DNA of 64,000 nucleotides from contig CANUEZ040000024.1 in the NCBI GenBank assembly GCA_948099385.1, positions 21,588,001-21,652,000 of the forward strand, read 5' to 3'. Source of the stretch: Fasciola hepatica (taxonomy: Eukaryota; Platyhelminthes; Trematoda; Plagiorchiida; Fasciolidae). This document shows, piece after piece, positions 1 to 12,436 of this stretch (positions are counted from its first letter, which is position 1; each line of letters begins with the position of its first letter). The notes below the pieces were generated by a model. It was not told where the DNA came from, did no database searches, and saw nothing but the letters and a program-made list of their open reading frames with translations. Both the position numbers and the translations under genes were made by a program.

Positions 1-1184
1 TCTAACAAGACATTGCAAAAGTCTGTGCCTCGGTAGTTACAGTGCAACTGCAGGTAGTGTTGGTGAGGAGATCAGTTCATCAAGAACGAAAGCAGACTGG
101 CTTCTGTGATCCAGGGTCATTTGTAGTGCCACCATAATATCAGTCCTTCATTGAACAAATAGGTGTACAATGCCCCAGTGCACAGTATTTTGCTCTACGT
201 TTGACAATCCTCACCGCTCCATGCTGAAGACGTTCGGTAACTTCAAGTTTTCGATCACCGATGTCTCCGAAGAACAGCTAGCGTCTGGTGGGAGTACCGT
301 CGGGTGTGGATAGCCGCATCATGACAGAAATAAGCACTCAACGCTGTCTCCAAGATAGAGTTGTTATTGGACATGTTTTACGCATGCCTATCCATCCTCT
401 ATCAAACCCCGCGCTATTTCTGCTTCCTGAGTATGGTTGGAAGAAGCTGGCGTCAACAATGGTTTCAGCGGTGAATCCGGACTCCTTAGTTAGGGTTCAA
501 GGAACGACGATCGTCGCTGGTTTGAGACGTTGAGGGGTACGGCTCGGAGCCAAAGCTAGTGGCGTGAATGCTGTACGACAGGCTCAGGAAACCATGGGGC
601 CTCAAGCATTGAATAAAGCATTCAAAAAAACTACACAAACGGGTGCGGTGAAACAGCCAAGAAAAAACAGTTTGTTTTTGTTCACCTTTTCCTCGACGCT
701 ACCCGTTTATGTATTTGTGGTATTGGCAGCACTTCTGATTCAAGCTCTGGCGTGACAAAAATAATATTGAAGCCACTCGGCCGAATGGCAATTTCATAAG
801 AACAATAACCCCAATAACTAAAAGGGAATGAGGAAAATCACCTTTAGAGATGATTGAGAGATGTTCGGAATTCTAAACGAAGAATAAGTAGAACATTTCC
901 CCTGTATAATACTTCAAAATTATTGCACACAGAATGGTAAGTGCGAATTATTCAGGTGCAGCTAAAATAAACTCGACGGGAAGCTAGTTATCATCCTACT
1001 AGCAGAGCGCAAACGGAGAGAAGAACAAATATGCATGCGCTTGGGTTTCCATTCTCGTATCGTTTATATTTTTGAAACAATAAAGCAGGTTTGTGCAATA
1101 AGTGATTCATTCAAACCGGAAAGCGGTGTAGGTTGTATTGTTTAATGAAACAGGATAGCTTAATGTGTCGCAGACAAGACTCAC
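1..1184. other. no recognised gene
   Basis: I see only short open frames without splice-site support or family motifs. The sequence is ordinary AT-rich intergenic or intronic DNA. Confidence 0.4.
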
Positions 1185-1318
1185 CAGCCAAAATGGATGC
1201 CAATGCCTTTTCGCCGTGCACGAGGAACTCCTCAAATGCAGCATCTAGTTCGGCTCCAAGTTCGTGGCGATGTTGCGCATTGGATAAAACCAACATGGAC
1301 AACATGTAATTCTTGTTA
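1185..1318 (-). CDS. internal exon, unknown protein (downstream exon run)
   Basis: A 134-bp open exon on the minus strand. It follows a pyrimidine-rich tract ending in TAG and stops at a strong donor (GCTG then GTGAGT). The translation is protein-like and probably helical, containing AQHRHELGAELDAAFEEF. It begins with one nucleotide of a split codon, which fits the phase-2 end of the exon at 5636-5888, so the two probably belong to one transcript. I do not recognise the family. No transposon motif is present. Confidence 0.55.
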
Positions 1319-2622
1319 CTACCAGAAATCAGGATAAATCACGGGAGAAAAAACAACACGAGTTTGTCAACTGAAAATGAATCGGCTGAAGTATTTTAAT
1401 CTGGTCAACTTTGATGCATTCTTCCTGAGGGAACTCGCAATAAGGATTAAAACTGAAGAATGCTAGTTCCACAGGACCAGCGAAGCGATCCAAAGTAAGT
1501 GGAATTAAACATGCGTGATACATTAATTTACTAATGAGAAAGTGTCACGCCTATGTGACCGAGAACCCCGCGGTCCAACTCCCGTATGGCTTGACTGTAA
1601 CTCGGATACAGCTCACAATTACAACCAGGGAGCGTACAGTTAGATTCTGAGTCAGCGAGATCAAACCCGATGTGCACCACTCAACTAGTGCGTAAATATA
1701 GCCTGACACTATGCCTCATTGCTCCGTCGCAGGTCCTTCATGCGTAAGCGAATAAACCTTGAGCACGGACAATCCGTCTGTCATACAACTAGTCATTTTT
1801 CATTCACATTATCTCGAGGGAGAATTTCAGTGACAAAGTGAAACAACTGAACCGGTGCAAAACAACTAATGACTTCATAGTATTTTTATTATTATTCTGT
1901 GAGTATTAAGATTGATCACATGTATTAAATTCAAATCCATTCAGCTGTAAGGAATAGGTCGAAGAAACCTTTCCTGTATTTCGATAAGACGAGTGAGTAA
2001 TCAGAAAACAAGTGTAATAATGTTTTAGGATACAAATGGACAAACCAGTCTATTCTGATGAATACAACATTGTCAGTCAAAACCTCTGTACGCCATTTCT
2101 CCTTCGCTATCGCAGATAGAATGAGGGAATAACTACTTAATTTCGATAAGTTTAGTGAATTTAGGCTCAATCACGGTGCTAACTACTTCTTCAAACTTGC
2201 AAACTAAAGCTCATTGCCGACCAAACTAATGAGGGCAAAAATAAATCGAAGGATGCGAAGTCATTCTGCGAGAAGTCTACCAAAAAATATGCAACGGATT
2301 CCTATTCTGAAATGATTCTATAATTCCGGGTCTCCCGGGTGTTTCGAATATCTATATTGGCTACTTGAACCAATCACGCTAGTTGGCTTTTGATATTTTC
2401 ACGTCAGTCGGAAAACCGTCAGACTATATCCTTGACACGAAGATCAACAACTTCAAAGGTCAAGTTGGCAACACCAAAGTGATTACACCGAGTTTCACGT
2501 ATTTGACAGTTTTCTTGGTGATACTTTACCGAATGTGTAAGTTTATCGCGAGTAAACTGGTTATAACGGTTGAACTGGCATCGACCTCCCAGGTCAACAG
2601 TGCTGGAAGGGCACTATGTCCT
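1319..2622. other. no recognised gene
   Basis: Only short open frames are present. A frame at 1329-1523 on the minus strand reads fairly well as protein but has no convincing splice sites and overlaps the polypyrimidine tract of the exon at 1318. Confidence 0.35.
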
Positions 2623-3410
2623 TTCGTCATCATCATCATCGTACAGCGTTAAACAGTAGGGCAAGCCCCACTGACCACTGCCTTTCTCGCCATGTCGCAC
2701 GTTGAATTAGAAAGTATGAATATACAAGATGGACAGGGACTTTACCTACATGGGTGGGAAATGGAAAGAATGCCCTAGTAGCCAACACACGGAATACACA
2801 GTCTAACTGTACAAACGTACACCGATCAAACATTCTGATTCGACAGAAAGTGACAACACGATCGCCACTGCTCGCGGTTCGCTGCCATATCCTTCAGTGT
2901 CTCCAGCCAACTGGTAGACGGATCTTTTGGACCCCAACCACGAAGACGTGAAGCACCTACTTTTCCTAAGTCTGCTGTACATTTTCTCATTCCTCGCTGC
3001 CACGTCATCTGTTGACCTCCACGTGGTCTCTTCCACTCCCTGGGAGGGGCGGAGAATAGGACACGGTACGGTAGACGTGTGTTTGCCATACGTAACACAT
3101 GTCCCAACCAACGAAGTCTACTAAGTTGGATACGCTGTGACAGAACGTTCTCCGAATTAGTACCCAATACTCGCTTTCTTACCTCATCGTTGCTTACTCG
3201 GCTATTCCACCCAATCCTAGCGATACTACGTAAACATCGATGGACGAAAACCTCAAGACGACGAATATCTTCAGCACGCAGACTCCAAGTTTCGCAACCA
3301 TACAACAAAACTGAACGCACAGTGGCACAGTATACACGACCTTTCAACTCCAGTGAAATATCGGATCGGCGCCACAAGTGCTTCAGTCCAGCGTACGCCG
3401 TTCAATAAAT
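2623..3410 (-). mobile_element. LINE 3' end (RTE/SR2-like RT C-terminus), best preserved copy
   Basis: The open frame at 2826-3377 encodes the C-terminal tail typical of flatworm RTE-type LINEs. In order it has LLYGCETWSLRAEDIRRLEVF, then RLRWLGHVLRM, a W-K-x-P-R-G-G-Q stretch and a GWGPKDPSTSWLETL tail. It keeps the LW tryptophan codon that is a stop in the copies at 15.9, 24.3, 34.2 and 48.4 kb. A short GAT/ATG repeat at 2625-2642 marks the 3' tail, as RTE elements commonly have. The copy is strongly 5'-truncated: endonuclease and RT core are missing. Clade assignment rests on motif memory. Confidence 0.75.
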
Positions 3411-3448
3411 CATTCAGAGTATGTGAAACATCCTTCCTTCTTGACCCA

Positions 3449-4066
3449 TTTCGGTAGAGCGAGAAGAACAATGTGGGCAGAATTGGTATCAGTCATCAAT
3501 TTCGCGTGATCTCAATCAGCTGCTAACGCGCACTATATATATTTACATTTAGTTTAAACGGTAGACAATTTTACACATACAAATGGACGAACAGAAGGAG
3601 TTATTCGCGCTAAAGCGTGCGACATAATTGAGATCAGAAAAGGGAATGGGAGACAAATCAGGATGACGTCACAGGTCACTACTACGGCAACATAAGTTGT
3701 GTAACAAATGTCTTCTGGATACACAGTCCAGGCTTTGTCCTGTGAATGATTACTTCTTCCGTGAACCTTAGCAAGTTTTTAATTCTTGATCTTGTGATGA
3801 TCCTGAAAGCACTAGTCAAATCAAAACAGCGATAGTGACCTGTGACCTCATCCTGATTTGTCTCCCATTCCCTTTTCTGATCTCAATTATGTCGCAAGCT
3901 TTAGCGCGAATAACTCCTTCTGTTCGTTCATTTGTATGTGTAAAATTGCCTACCGTTTAAACCAAATGTAACTATATATAGTGCGCATTAGCAGCTGATT
4001 GAGATCACGCGAAATTATTGACTGATACCAATTCTGCCCACATTGTTGTTCTTGCTTTACCGAGCT
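3449..4066. repeat. long inverted repeat (foldback/MITE-like)
   Basis: Two arms of about 230 bp (roughly 3449-3700 and 3825-4066) are reverse complements with few mismatches, separated by about 130 bp. For example CAGAATTGGTATCAGTCA in the left arm mirrors TGACTGATACCAATTCTG in the right. No transposase frame lies inside, so a non-autonomous foldback or MITE-type DNA transposon is most likely. The exact ends and target duplication are not resolved. Confidence 0.8.
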
Positions 4067-5635
4067 CATTGAGAGCCAGCACAGATAGGATAATACTTAG
4101 GTGTTCAACTCACGGTCGTTCACTTTGGGTTCTATTCCTCGTGGGATCCCGGTTGATGTACCTTGCTGATAGATCTTACCAAGAATAAAACAGCTGCACA
4201 GTGTGCTCATCGGAAGTGGATCCACCCCAGAAGGGTGGGATTTCCATATATGCTACTGAAAACGATAGCAGTAGTTGGCATTTGATACCAGGCGTAAAAA
4301 TGCGTTGGGTTGCCCGCTTGACATGATGACCGATACCAAGATTTGTTAATTAGCTTCAAAAATGGTTCGTTCTACCGGGGATTGGTAGCAAAAATCTAAC
4401 CAGTTGTTATCCAACACGACACAGTAAATCAATTTACACATTTTCATCTCCACATCAATTCGATGAATCGAAGACTGATTTTATTCGGAAGCCAGCATCA
4501 CAACTCCGTCAACCGGACTATTGAAAAGTTCTCCCTAGCCCAAACGCATCTAACGCAATGTGCCGTCGTTTCCATTGATAGGCTGAGGACAGTTTGATTT
4601 TCTGGCTCTGGTTATATGACCGGATCGACGTCCGTCCGTGAGCGCAACAAGCCGCACGAATGAGGTTTGTGCCATTTTTGCATGGCATGAGTGTGGGAAG
4701 ACAGGCGGTAACAACAGACAATGGTCGGTCGAGGAGGTTGTGGCCAGTTGACCAATGGAATGCACTTTACCGATGTGAAAACCAACCAATGCGTTCGGTC
4801 CTCGAGTTTAACTTATAATTTTCCAAACATGTGATAGTTTCGCAAATCTATGTGATAATTTCTCAAACCAACCTTCAAATGGTAGTTACGTCTATCCTGG
4901 TAATGATAACATGGATTCATTCTGCTGATCCAAGGAGGGCTATGTGTCCTTCTCTAACTGTCACCCCCGAACCAGTAACGGAAGATATTCTACGACCCCT
5001 TCAATATTAGCAAGTCGCACATCCCAACACACTTTTCCTGTGTTCGTTGTTCATCCAACAACTTCGTCCAGATTAGCAATGCAGTCACATTATTCAGTGT
5101 TAGGTCACTGCACCCATTCACGTTTAAACGTTGAAACGTTTTTTTCTCGTTATACACACTCACGCTGTCCGGTGCAATAAAGTCCTCTAATGACTGGCTT
5201 TATCCGACTAGCCCCGAGATTATCTCACCACAGTGTGTGCATTTGTGTGTTGTACTTTGTGCGCACAAGCATACATGCACCCACAAAGACGCATACCCTA
5301 ATACACTCGCCTCAACCATCACCTTCTCCCGTCAATCAGTATCGGTACTTCTTAAAAACGATAAATCAATCACAGACCCATTATTTTATTTCCTCAAACT
5401 TTGGTCACGGAGTTCATTGAGTGTTAGCCAGAACCAACCGAAGTTGTCGAAGTACGTCCAAGTAACCTTTTCATTTTACTGGCTCGATCCTGGGCTTCGT
5501 TTCTCAGTTACGCGGTCAACTCAGTGCACGTGTTGTGCCTTAGAGAAGTGAATGAACAATCGTTCTCGGCTCAGGCGTGATAAAGGTCATCATAAGGATT
5601 GTAACTCATGTGCGATCCAGGCCACTACACTTTAC
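4067..5635. other. no recognised gene
   Basis: Several open frames of 60-104 codons overlap on both strands here, none with domain motifs or paired splice sites. Nothing supported. Confidence 0.35.
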
Positions 5636-5888
5636 CTAAAAAATGTGTGCGCATTTGTCACTGTCGTTTTGGCGTGGATCCTTTCATCTACTGCAGCATG
5701 AGATATCTCCACTTTTCCCGACAACAGACAGAGGCTTAAAAACTTATAACATTTGCAGACAGGATCAAGAGTTGCTCCTACAACTGCTTTTACAATGAAC
5801 TTGATGACAAAGAAGCACAGTAGAAATAACAACAGTGCTAATGGGGGCACTTTTACATACAGTGAAATACTTGCATAGTTAACTGATG
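5636..5888 (-). CDS. internal exon with a membrane-spanning segment, unknown protein
   Basis: A 253-bp exon with acceptor CTTTTTCCACTCAG and donor AG/GTAAAG on the minus strand. After a short polar start it encodes a strongly hydrophobic stretch (PPLALLLFLLCFFVIKFIV) that would span a membrane. A Cys-containing hydrophobic patch (VCKCYKFLSLCLL) and a polar tail ending NAHTFF follow. It begins with two nucleotides of a split codon, fitting the phase-1 end at 11435, and ends in phase 2, fitting the exon at 1318. The product is not recognised. Confidence 0.5.
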
Positions 5889-6869
5889 CTGAGTGGAAAA
5901 AGACAATGTAGCGTGTTGGCATGTGAACAAGATTTAGAAAACCCCAAACGGTTAACAACAGTAAGTTAATTTTAGGGAGGTTGCCTGCTGTGAATTACAG
6001 ACTCCTCAAGACATGTAGTGAGGCAGTTGGAAAGGTTATCAATGAACTATCCGATATCATCGGTGGAATTGAGATGCAACACCCGTATGGACAAGGACAA
6101 AAGGAACTAGGAAAAGGTGAATAACGGCAAACAAATATTGTTGCTACTGCGTAATCCACTGGAACTAACAGTGGGCTTTTCCGTTTCGACTGAAAAAATT
6201 ACTAGACAATTGCGGATAGTCGCTTTACACCCCTGACAATCGGAAAACTAAAGAAGCGGATGTTCGATATTCGATAGCGTAACGTCGTTCCAAATGCATG
6301 TGACCAGGCTGAGTTTCCGTAACCCCAGAAAACTTTCTCGACGCGGGTTTGAGACAAAATACACAGATCTGACTCGCAGGCGGGTTGCCGATACCCATGA
6401 AAAAAATACTTCATTGAATTTGTTGGAGTAAGCACATGTAGATGTTGTCGTGGGTGATACAATAAACGAGCTCATATTCATGGAAACGTCACCACTAGAG
6501 TTATCATTATACTTATGCAATCACTTTGGTGTCACCAATTACAGTTCTGAAAGTAAGAATCAAATACAGATGTCGCGGACCTTCACTGTAAGTGATTAAT
6601 CTTATGGTTTTCCCGGCCGACATGAGAGGAAACCAAGAACTAACTACTGCCATTACTGTCAGTAGCTAAGATGAAAATTCGAAACTCCTCGGATGGACGC
6701 GATATTAGTGAACAAAGTACACCGTTGTCGGACTCGGGGCCAACTAAGAAACGTCAGCACTAAATATATAACGCTCAATAAATCCTATACGACGACAGAC
6801 CATGCGAAAATGTGAAGCGAAAATCGGCACGCTCGGATACGAATGTTCAATTTTTCAGTTTGAGCAATA
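5889..6869. other. no recognised gene
   Basis: Short overlapping frames only; presumably intron. Confidence 0.35.
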
Positions 6870-7317
6870 TGACAACATTTACCCGTCGGGTCATGCTTAC
6901 TATCAACTGTCTAATAGTATCCTGTGGCATACGGTCCCATTCCTCCTTGAAAACAGTCTTCAACTCTCCCAGAGATTTATATTTCCATCTCTAATCCACA
7001 TTCTTCCCAAGATGATACCACTAAATTCAACGAGATTGAGATCCAGTCTGCCATGGGAGCGTCCTTGCATCGTGATGCGCATGAAACTCGCGTACGGCAA
7101 GAGAACGATATGCAGGCGCTTTATTGTTCCGGGAAATCGCTTCAACAGTTGTGATTAGTAGTGGAAAGATGTGTAGAATCAGGACTTTTAGGCAAACTTG
7201 ACCAGTGACAAAGCCGTCCAGAAATACTAGCTCGTTCCGACCGTCTCACCAGATAGTTCACCAGACAGACACTAAACCTCCACTGTGTTGCGCTGTTGCT
7301 GTCATCATACCACTTTT
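6870..7317 (-). pseudogene. Tc1/mariner-like transposase relic, C-terminal half
   Basis: Minus-strand translation in broken frames gives the end of a Tc1-type transposase: a piece like RSLAVREFHAHHDARTLPWQ, where Tc1 proteins have the catalytic-core PWPARSPDLNPIEH region, then ELKTVFKEEWDRMPQDTIRQ and LIVSMTRRV. The same order occurs in the copy at 13.6-14.6 kb. Stops and frameshifts show it is dead. The upstream half of the same copy lies at about 8108-8440, separated by an inserted Penelope-like relic. Confidence 0.75.
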
Positions 7318-8107
7318 TTGAGAATACAGATTGGCGAAAAAGCTTATTTTCAGTGATTTATACTCATGCCATTACATCACAATATATTAGAACAGGGAAC
7401 TGGGCGAATTAGACAAATAAGAAGTGATACGAATTATTGGTGAAAAAAAGAAAATAAATTGTAATACGGATGTCGATTGTTTCTTCTGTATTATGTCAGT
7501 TTTTATCTGGTCTGTGGTCTGTTGAGGAGTGCAATGTGGGCCAGAACAGCTTAAGAGCACACACAAATTATTTTTGAGCACACAGAGGAGGGTTGTGTAG
7601 GCGGATACCGACAGCCTCGGCTGTGGCCAGGATGGGACATTTGACTGGCCTCGGTTGTCGACTCCGGATCTTATACAAAGCATGAAAAACCTCGGACACG
7701 TTTACTGTGATTGGATCGAGCTATCTGTGAAACGACCGCGCTAGTGACCAACTTAATTCCTCCAGCGTTCAATTATGCAGGATGATGTTCGCGGATACGT
7801 TCAGAGAAACACCTGGTCGTGCGGCCAATGTACATTGTTCCACAGGAAAAGTGAATGAGTACACACAGAATTAGGTTGCAGAATCTTATTATTTTAATTG
7901 TAATAGCATTGCTAGTCTGCAATGGGACAACATCCGAAGATTAGCTGCGTGAAATCTTATGCTGATATCGCCTGATAATCTTCTCTGTGCAATCTCCGCC
8001 AACGTGTCCCATGAGTATGAATCAATGAAAACGAGCTTGTTTGTCAATCTGTATTCTCAAAATGTGCTCAGTGGGGATAATCGGATAACTGAAACATAAC
8101 GCTGTTA
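7318..8107 (-). mobile_element. Penelope-like element relic inserted in a Tc1 copy, with inverted-repeat flanks
   Basis: The minus strand encodes a GIY-YIG endonuclease fragment, SCGTMYIGRTTRCFSERIREHH, followed after a stop by LNAGGIKLVTSAVVSQIARS. In another frame come ATAEAVGIRLHNPPLCAQK and a short tail. This is the C-terminal layout of Penelope-like retroelements. The ends carry imperfect inverted repeats of about 48 bp (from TTGAGAATACAGATTG at 7318, mirrored near 8058). The second Tc1 copy (13.6-14.6 kb) lacks this segment, which gives the insertion order. Confidence 0.7.
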
Positions 8108-8440
8108 TAAGTTCCAGAGATTTGTGTCCCAACATACCTTGGACGACCATACTTGAACGATGAAAATACTGACTCATTGGTCCAAATAATGAATTTCAAT
8201 TGCTGAACCGACCGATCCGCCTGTTCACTGTTCGTCTTATAATACCAAAAACTTGGTAATCTCGTGGCGTGACTTCCCTGATTACCAGCTTCTGATTGCG
8301 TGCCGGACGACCCTCATCTAGTATCACGTGAACTTAAAAGAGCAGACTGATGCATGGGCTTTCAGACTGTGAAATACACAAATGTACGTCTGAACTTCAT
8401 AACAAATCTCATACAACGGTAGACTGTGTGACGTACACAT
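8108..8440 (-). pseudogene. Tc1/mariner-like transposase relic, N-terminal half
   Basis: This aligns by eye with 14000-14540. It keeps a WTNESVFSSFKYGRPRYVG stretch, resembling the WTDES..SDGR..VW region of Tc1 transposases, with N in place of the catalytic D. Together with 6870-7317 it forms one dead copy. Confidence 0.6.
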
Positions 8441-8459
8441 ACCACTGTGTGGGGCTTGT

Positions 8460-9610
8460 TAGAAATATACCGAGCTGATGGTGGAACCTCAGAACCACAG
8501 CTTATTTAGTGGAGGGAGGAGCTTTTTGGCAGTGTACAGGAACACCATCTGGGATCGGAATCCGTGCACCTGTTTAAAAGGACCTGATTTTGCGGTGCAT
8601 ACTAACTATTCAATTCCTGTGCAACGTGTACTTATATCACCAAATCGATGGAGTGGCCATGAGGTCATCCTCGGGCCATTGCTGGCAGACATTTTCATGG
8701 TGAAGTTAGAAAACCGGGAACTGCATAAGAAAACTTCCTAATCGGGTATCTACTATCGCTACTTAGATTACACATTCGCAGTGTAGAAAAAGTCGACAAA
8801 TCTTAAACAGTTTCTCGCTAGATTAAACTAGACGCACAGAATTACACGCATCACAATAGAAACGGAAGAAAATGGACGTATTTCATTATTTGATGTACTA
8901 CTCTTGAGTAAGAAAAATTGGGCAGTTGAAAGCAGTGCCCATCTGAACTGGAAGGAATTCAAACTTTCATAGTGTCATCCCCGTATGCTAAAAACGAAAT
9001 TTAGTATGCTCTTTAGGTCCACCGGTAAGGAGGATTTTTTCGAATGAAACAATATAAATTGGACGGGAGAAGATTCTCAACACATTGCGAGAGAATGGAT
9101 ACCCTGTATGTTTATTGAGCAGAACAGAACCCGTCGAAGAGTGAAATCGACATCATTTCTAAGGAATTATTTATCACTCTTACCGTTGTAAATGAAGTCT
9201 CTAGTGAGCCTTTTCAGGGACGAATTTTCGAGGCCGTCTAGGCTGCAATAAATGCTGCCGAAATCAACAATATCAGATTGACAGCCTCTGTCAATTACTT
9301 ATATGAACAATTGCCAATTCACTTGCTCTTATGGAGCCGGCTACATCGGTCGTGCCAGGCGACAGCTGATCAAGAGGATATGAAAACACCATACAACGTG
9401 GCTGGACAAAGGAGTGACGAAGGGCACCTGGAGTTCAATTGTGGAACAAATTGTCACTGCGGGGTGTTCGGTGAATATTGATGAGTCATTCACGGTCATC
9501 CAACGATCTCCGGTTACCCTCACGAATCAGATCAGAAGCGACATTTCGTACACAGTCGAGGCAGTAGCCAAACGAATCCACCAACAACGTAATCGCTGAC
9601 GAAAAAATGC
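8460..9610 (+). mobile_element. Penelope-like element relic (RT end plus GIY-YIG)
   Basis: A decayed coding stretch with an RT fragment (GPLLADIFMVKLENRELHKK, then YYRYLDYTFAV, where an intact element would have Y-x-D-D). RITIETEENGRISLFDVLL follows, and then a GIY-YIG part GAGYIGRARRQLIKRI with a TWSSIVEQIVTAG tail. Domain order RT then GIY-YIG is diagnostic for Penelope-like elements. Several stops and a shortened 5' end show it is inactive. The family resembles the relic at 7.3-8.1 kb. Confidence 0.8.
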
Positions 9611-10660
<1,050 letters not shown>

Positions 10661-10689
10661 GTCACATCCATCTGGTTTTAGACTAAGTC

Positions 10690-11040
10690 AAACAAAACGT
10701 GGTACAATCGGGGAGGACGGGGTATACAGCTCGAGTCCATGACTTGTTTGTGGGCGCAATACTGCCAGGTTGCCCAAGCCAAAGCAGGTGGTTATCATAG
10801 GGATCCACAACCGGAGCTTTGAGCTGTCCAAAGCTTAACCCGCAAGGCAGCGGGACGAAACGTGGGGTCCGTAACCCACTGGAGGCCGATGAATGATTGC
10901 TCAGTACATACGCCCTGCGGATAAGGCCAAACATCCTGGGTGTCCAGTGCACCTCCCCGCCACAGATGCCGGTGAGCACACCGTTGTACGTTTGATACGC
11001 CACCCATGGTTGGTACCTGTTTATGAACTGACTGGTCACA
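10690..11040 (-). repeat. unclassified interspersed repeat, copy 1
   Basis: The minus strand matches 36399-36660 on the plus strand at both DNA and translated level. Shared residues include YQ-YN, LTG-GG-V, PRM-GLIRR-Y, GLR-P and LPC. No known domain is evident. It could be an uncharacterised transposon fragment. Confidence 0.6.
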
Positions 11041-11434
11041 TCTTAAAGGCTGAAAAGGCTGTTGATACTAGGTTACAGACTAGTCATAAACTTCTAACCA
11101 GTCATTACAAACCTGAACAACATATTTTTCACCGCTTTCTTAAGCGCATATCTCAGTCTGGAATAGAACGACTAGGTACGTAGAAGATGCCGTCTTAAAC
11201 GTGATAAATCAGTTAATGAGATTCACCTCGTAGGGTAGAAAATCAGGCGTAATTATAAAGAAAATAAAACCTAAGGACTAAGCGTTTCTCTTCGTAGTCC
11301 AGTGTTGACAGCTCCTTACACTAATAAAGCAATGCCAAATGTTTCTCTTCTCCTAGCGAACCTCCATCACTAATGAGCCTAGATTTCTATTCAACAATGT
11401 ATTGCACCTCCCGGATAAAATCTAAGAGACCTAC
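11041..11434. other. intronic, no recognised feature
   Basis: Nothing supported between the repeat and the exon donor at 11434. Confidence 0.3.
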
Positions 11435-11597
11435 CTGTTCTGAGTATAACAGAGACTATATGTATGGTTCCCGGTGATCGCAACCAGAATTTGCACGAAA
11501 CTGACTGGCTCATCTGCTTTTGATATTCGCTCTTCCGATTTGTCAGTTCGGTTTGATTTAGTTGCAAACGCCCGATCAATTCCTTTTGAGGTTGCCG
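11435..11597 (-). CDS. internal exon, coiled-coil-like, unknown protein
   Basis: A 163-bp exon with acceptor TATACCCTAG and donor GAACAG/GTAGGT. It encodes RQPQKELIGRLQLNQTELTN followed by RKSEYQKQM, a charged, Leu/Gln-rich stretch that would suit a coiled coil, and then a less polar tail. It starts in phase 0, matching the phase-0 end at 11879, and ends in phase 1, matching the start of the exon at 5888. Confidence 0.5.
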
Positions 11598-11878
11598 CTA
11601 GGGTATAGTAACCAAAGCCGAAACACCTAGTGCATGGTTAATAATTGTCTGAACAGAACTGAACATAAGTAGTAGAAGAGGTAAAATCCGCAGTCTCGAA
11701 AACCCATTGCAATACCGGCAAACGGCGACCACGACGCAGAATGAAGACCCCATTAAAATCCCGGTAGGTCAGATTGAGTAAACAGTTGGGTGTTAGTGGA
11801 TTCCCATTTACGAATAAAGTAGCCGTCTACGCAGTCTACCATTGTCCATTCTCCCCCTGGTGATCTGTACCAACATAC

Positions 11879-12059
11879 TTTGTACTGTCCCCTAACCATC
11901 ATCAACCAAAAGAAAGGCAACGCCCACAAACTTTTGTAAATCAGCAGTAGTGCGTTCCTTGAGTGGAATAATCTCATGCAACTAAAATGTGCTACGCCGG
12001 TGATCTCCTTTAAATTTGGGATTTGATGTGGTTCTACTGTTTCAGAGCAGTAGACTCCT
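11879..12059 (-). CDS. possible internal exon, unknown protein
   Basis: A 181-bp open stretch between acceptor TTCAACTAG and donor ACAAA/GTATGT. The translation begins GVYCSETVEPHQIPNLKEI and becomes hydrophobic (YKSLWALPFFWLMM). Phase fits both neighbours: one nucleotide completes the split codon from 12147, and the end is phase 0. Phase agreement is the main support, as the sequence is less clearly protein-like than its neighbours. Confidence 0.4.
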
Positions 12060-12146
12060 CTAGTTGAAAGATTCAGATACATGAAACGCTTCCGGTATAC
12101 AATTAAAAATATTAATAAAATCAATAACCTGACAAGAGATACTCAC

Positions 12147-12436
12147 ATATCCTTCTCAAATAACAGTACACCGGCCAAGTACCGATGAGAACTGAGGTCT
12201 GAAGTGCCCGATCGGGCCAAATCAACACGACCCGGGACGAACAGATTCAATGCGACTCGATGATTGCGATCGAATAAGTCACGCTCACCAGCCTCGGTCC
12301 ACAAATGATCTAAATAGGACAAAATCATGTCCAACGTATTGGCTTGGGTAGATCGATTGTCCGAATCATCATGTGACCGCGGATAATGGGGGAAGTGTGA
12401 CGGAAAATCACCGAAAATATCGGTGTCCGTGAGAGA
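12147..12436 (-). CDS. internal exon, unknown protein
   Basis: A 290-bp exon with a strong acceptor (CTCTTCCCACACAG) and donor (AT/GTGAGT). It encodes an acidic, His/Ser/Asp-rich start (SLTDTDIFGDFPSHFPHYPR), then LDMILSYLDHLWTEAGERDL and NLFVPGRVDLARSG. This is well-formed protein sequence without transposon motifs. It begins in phase 0; the preceding exon was not found. Confidence 0.65.
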
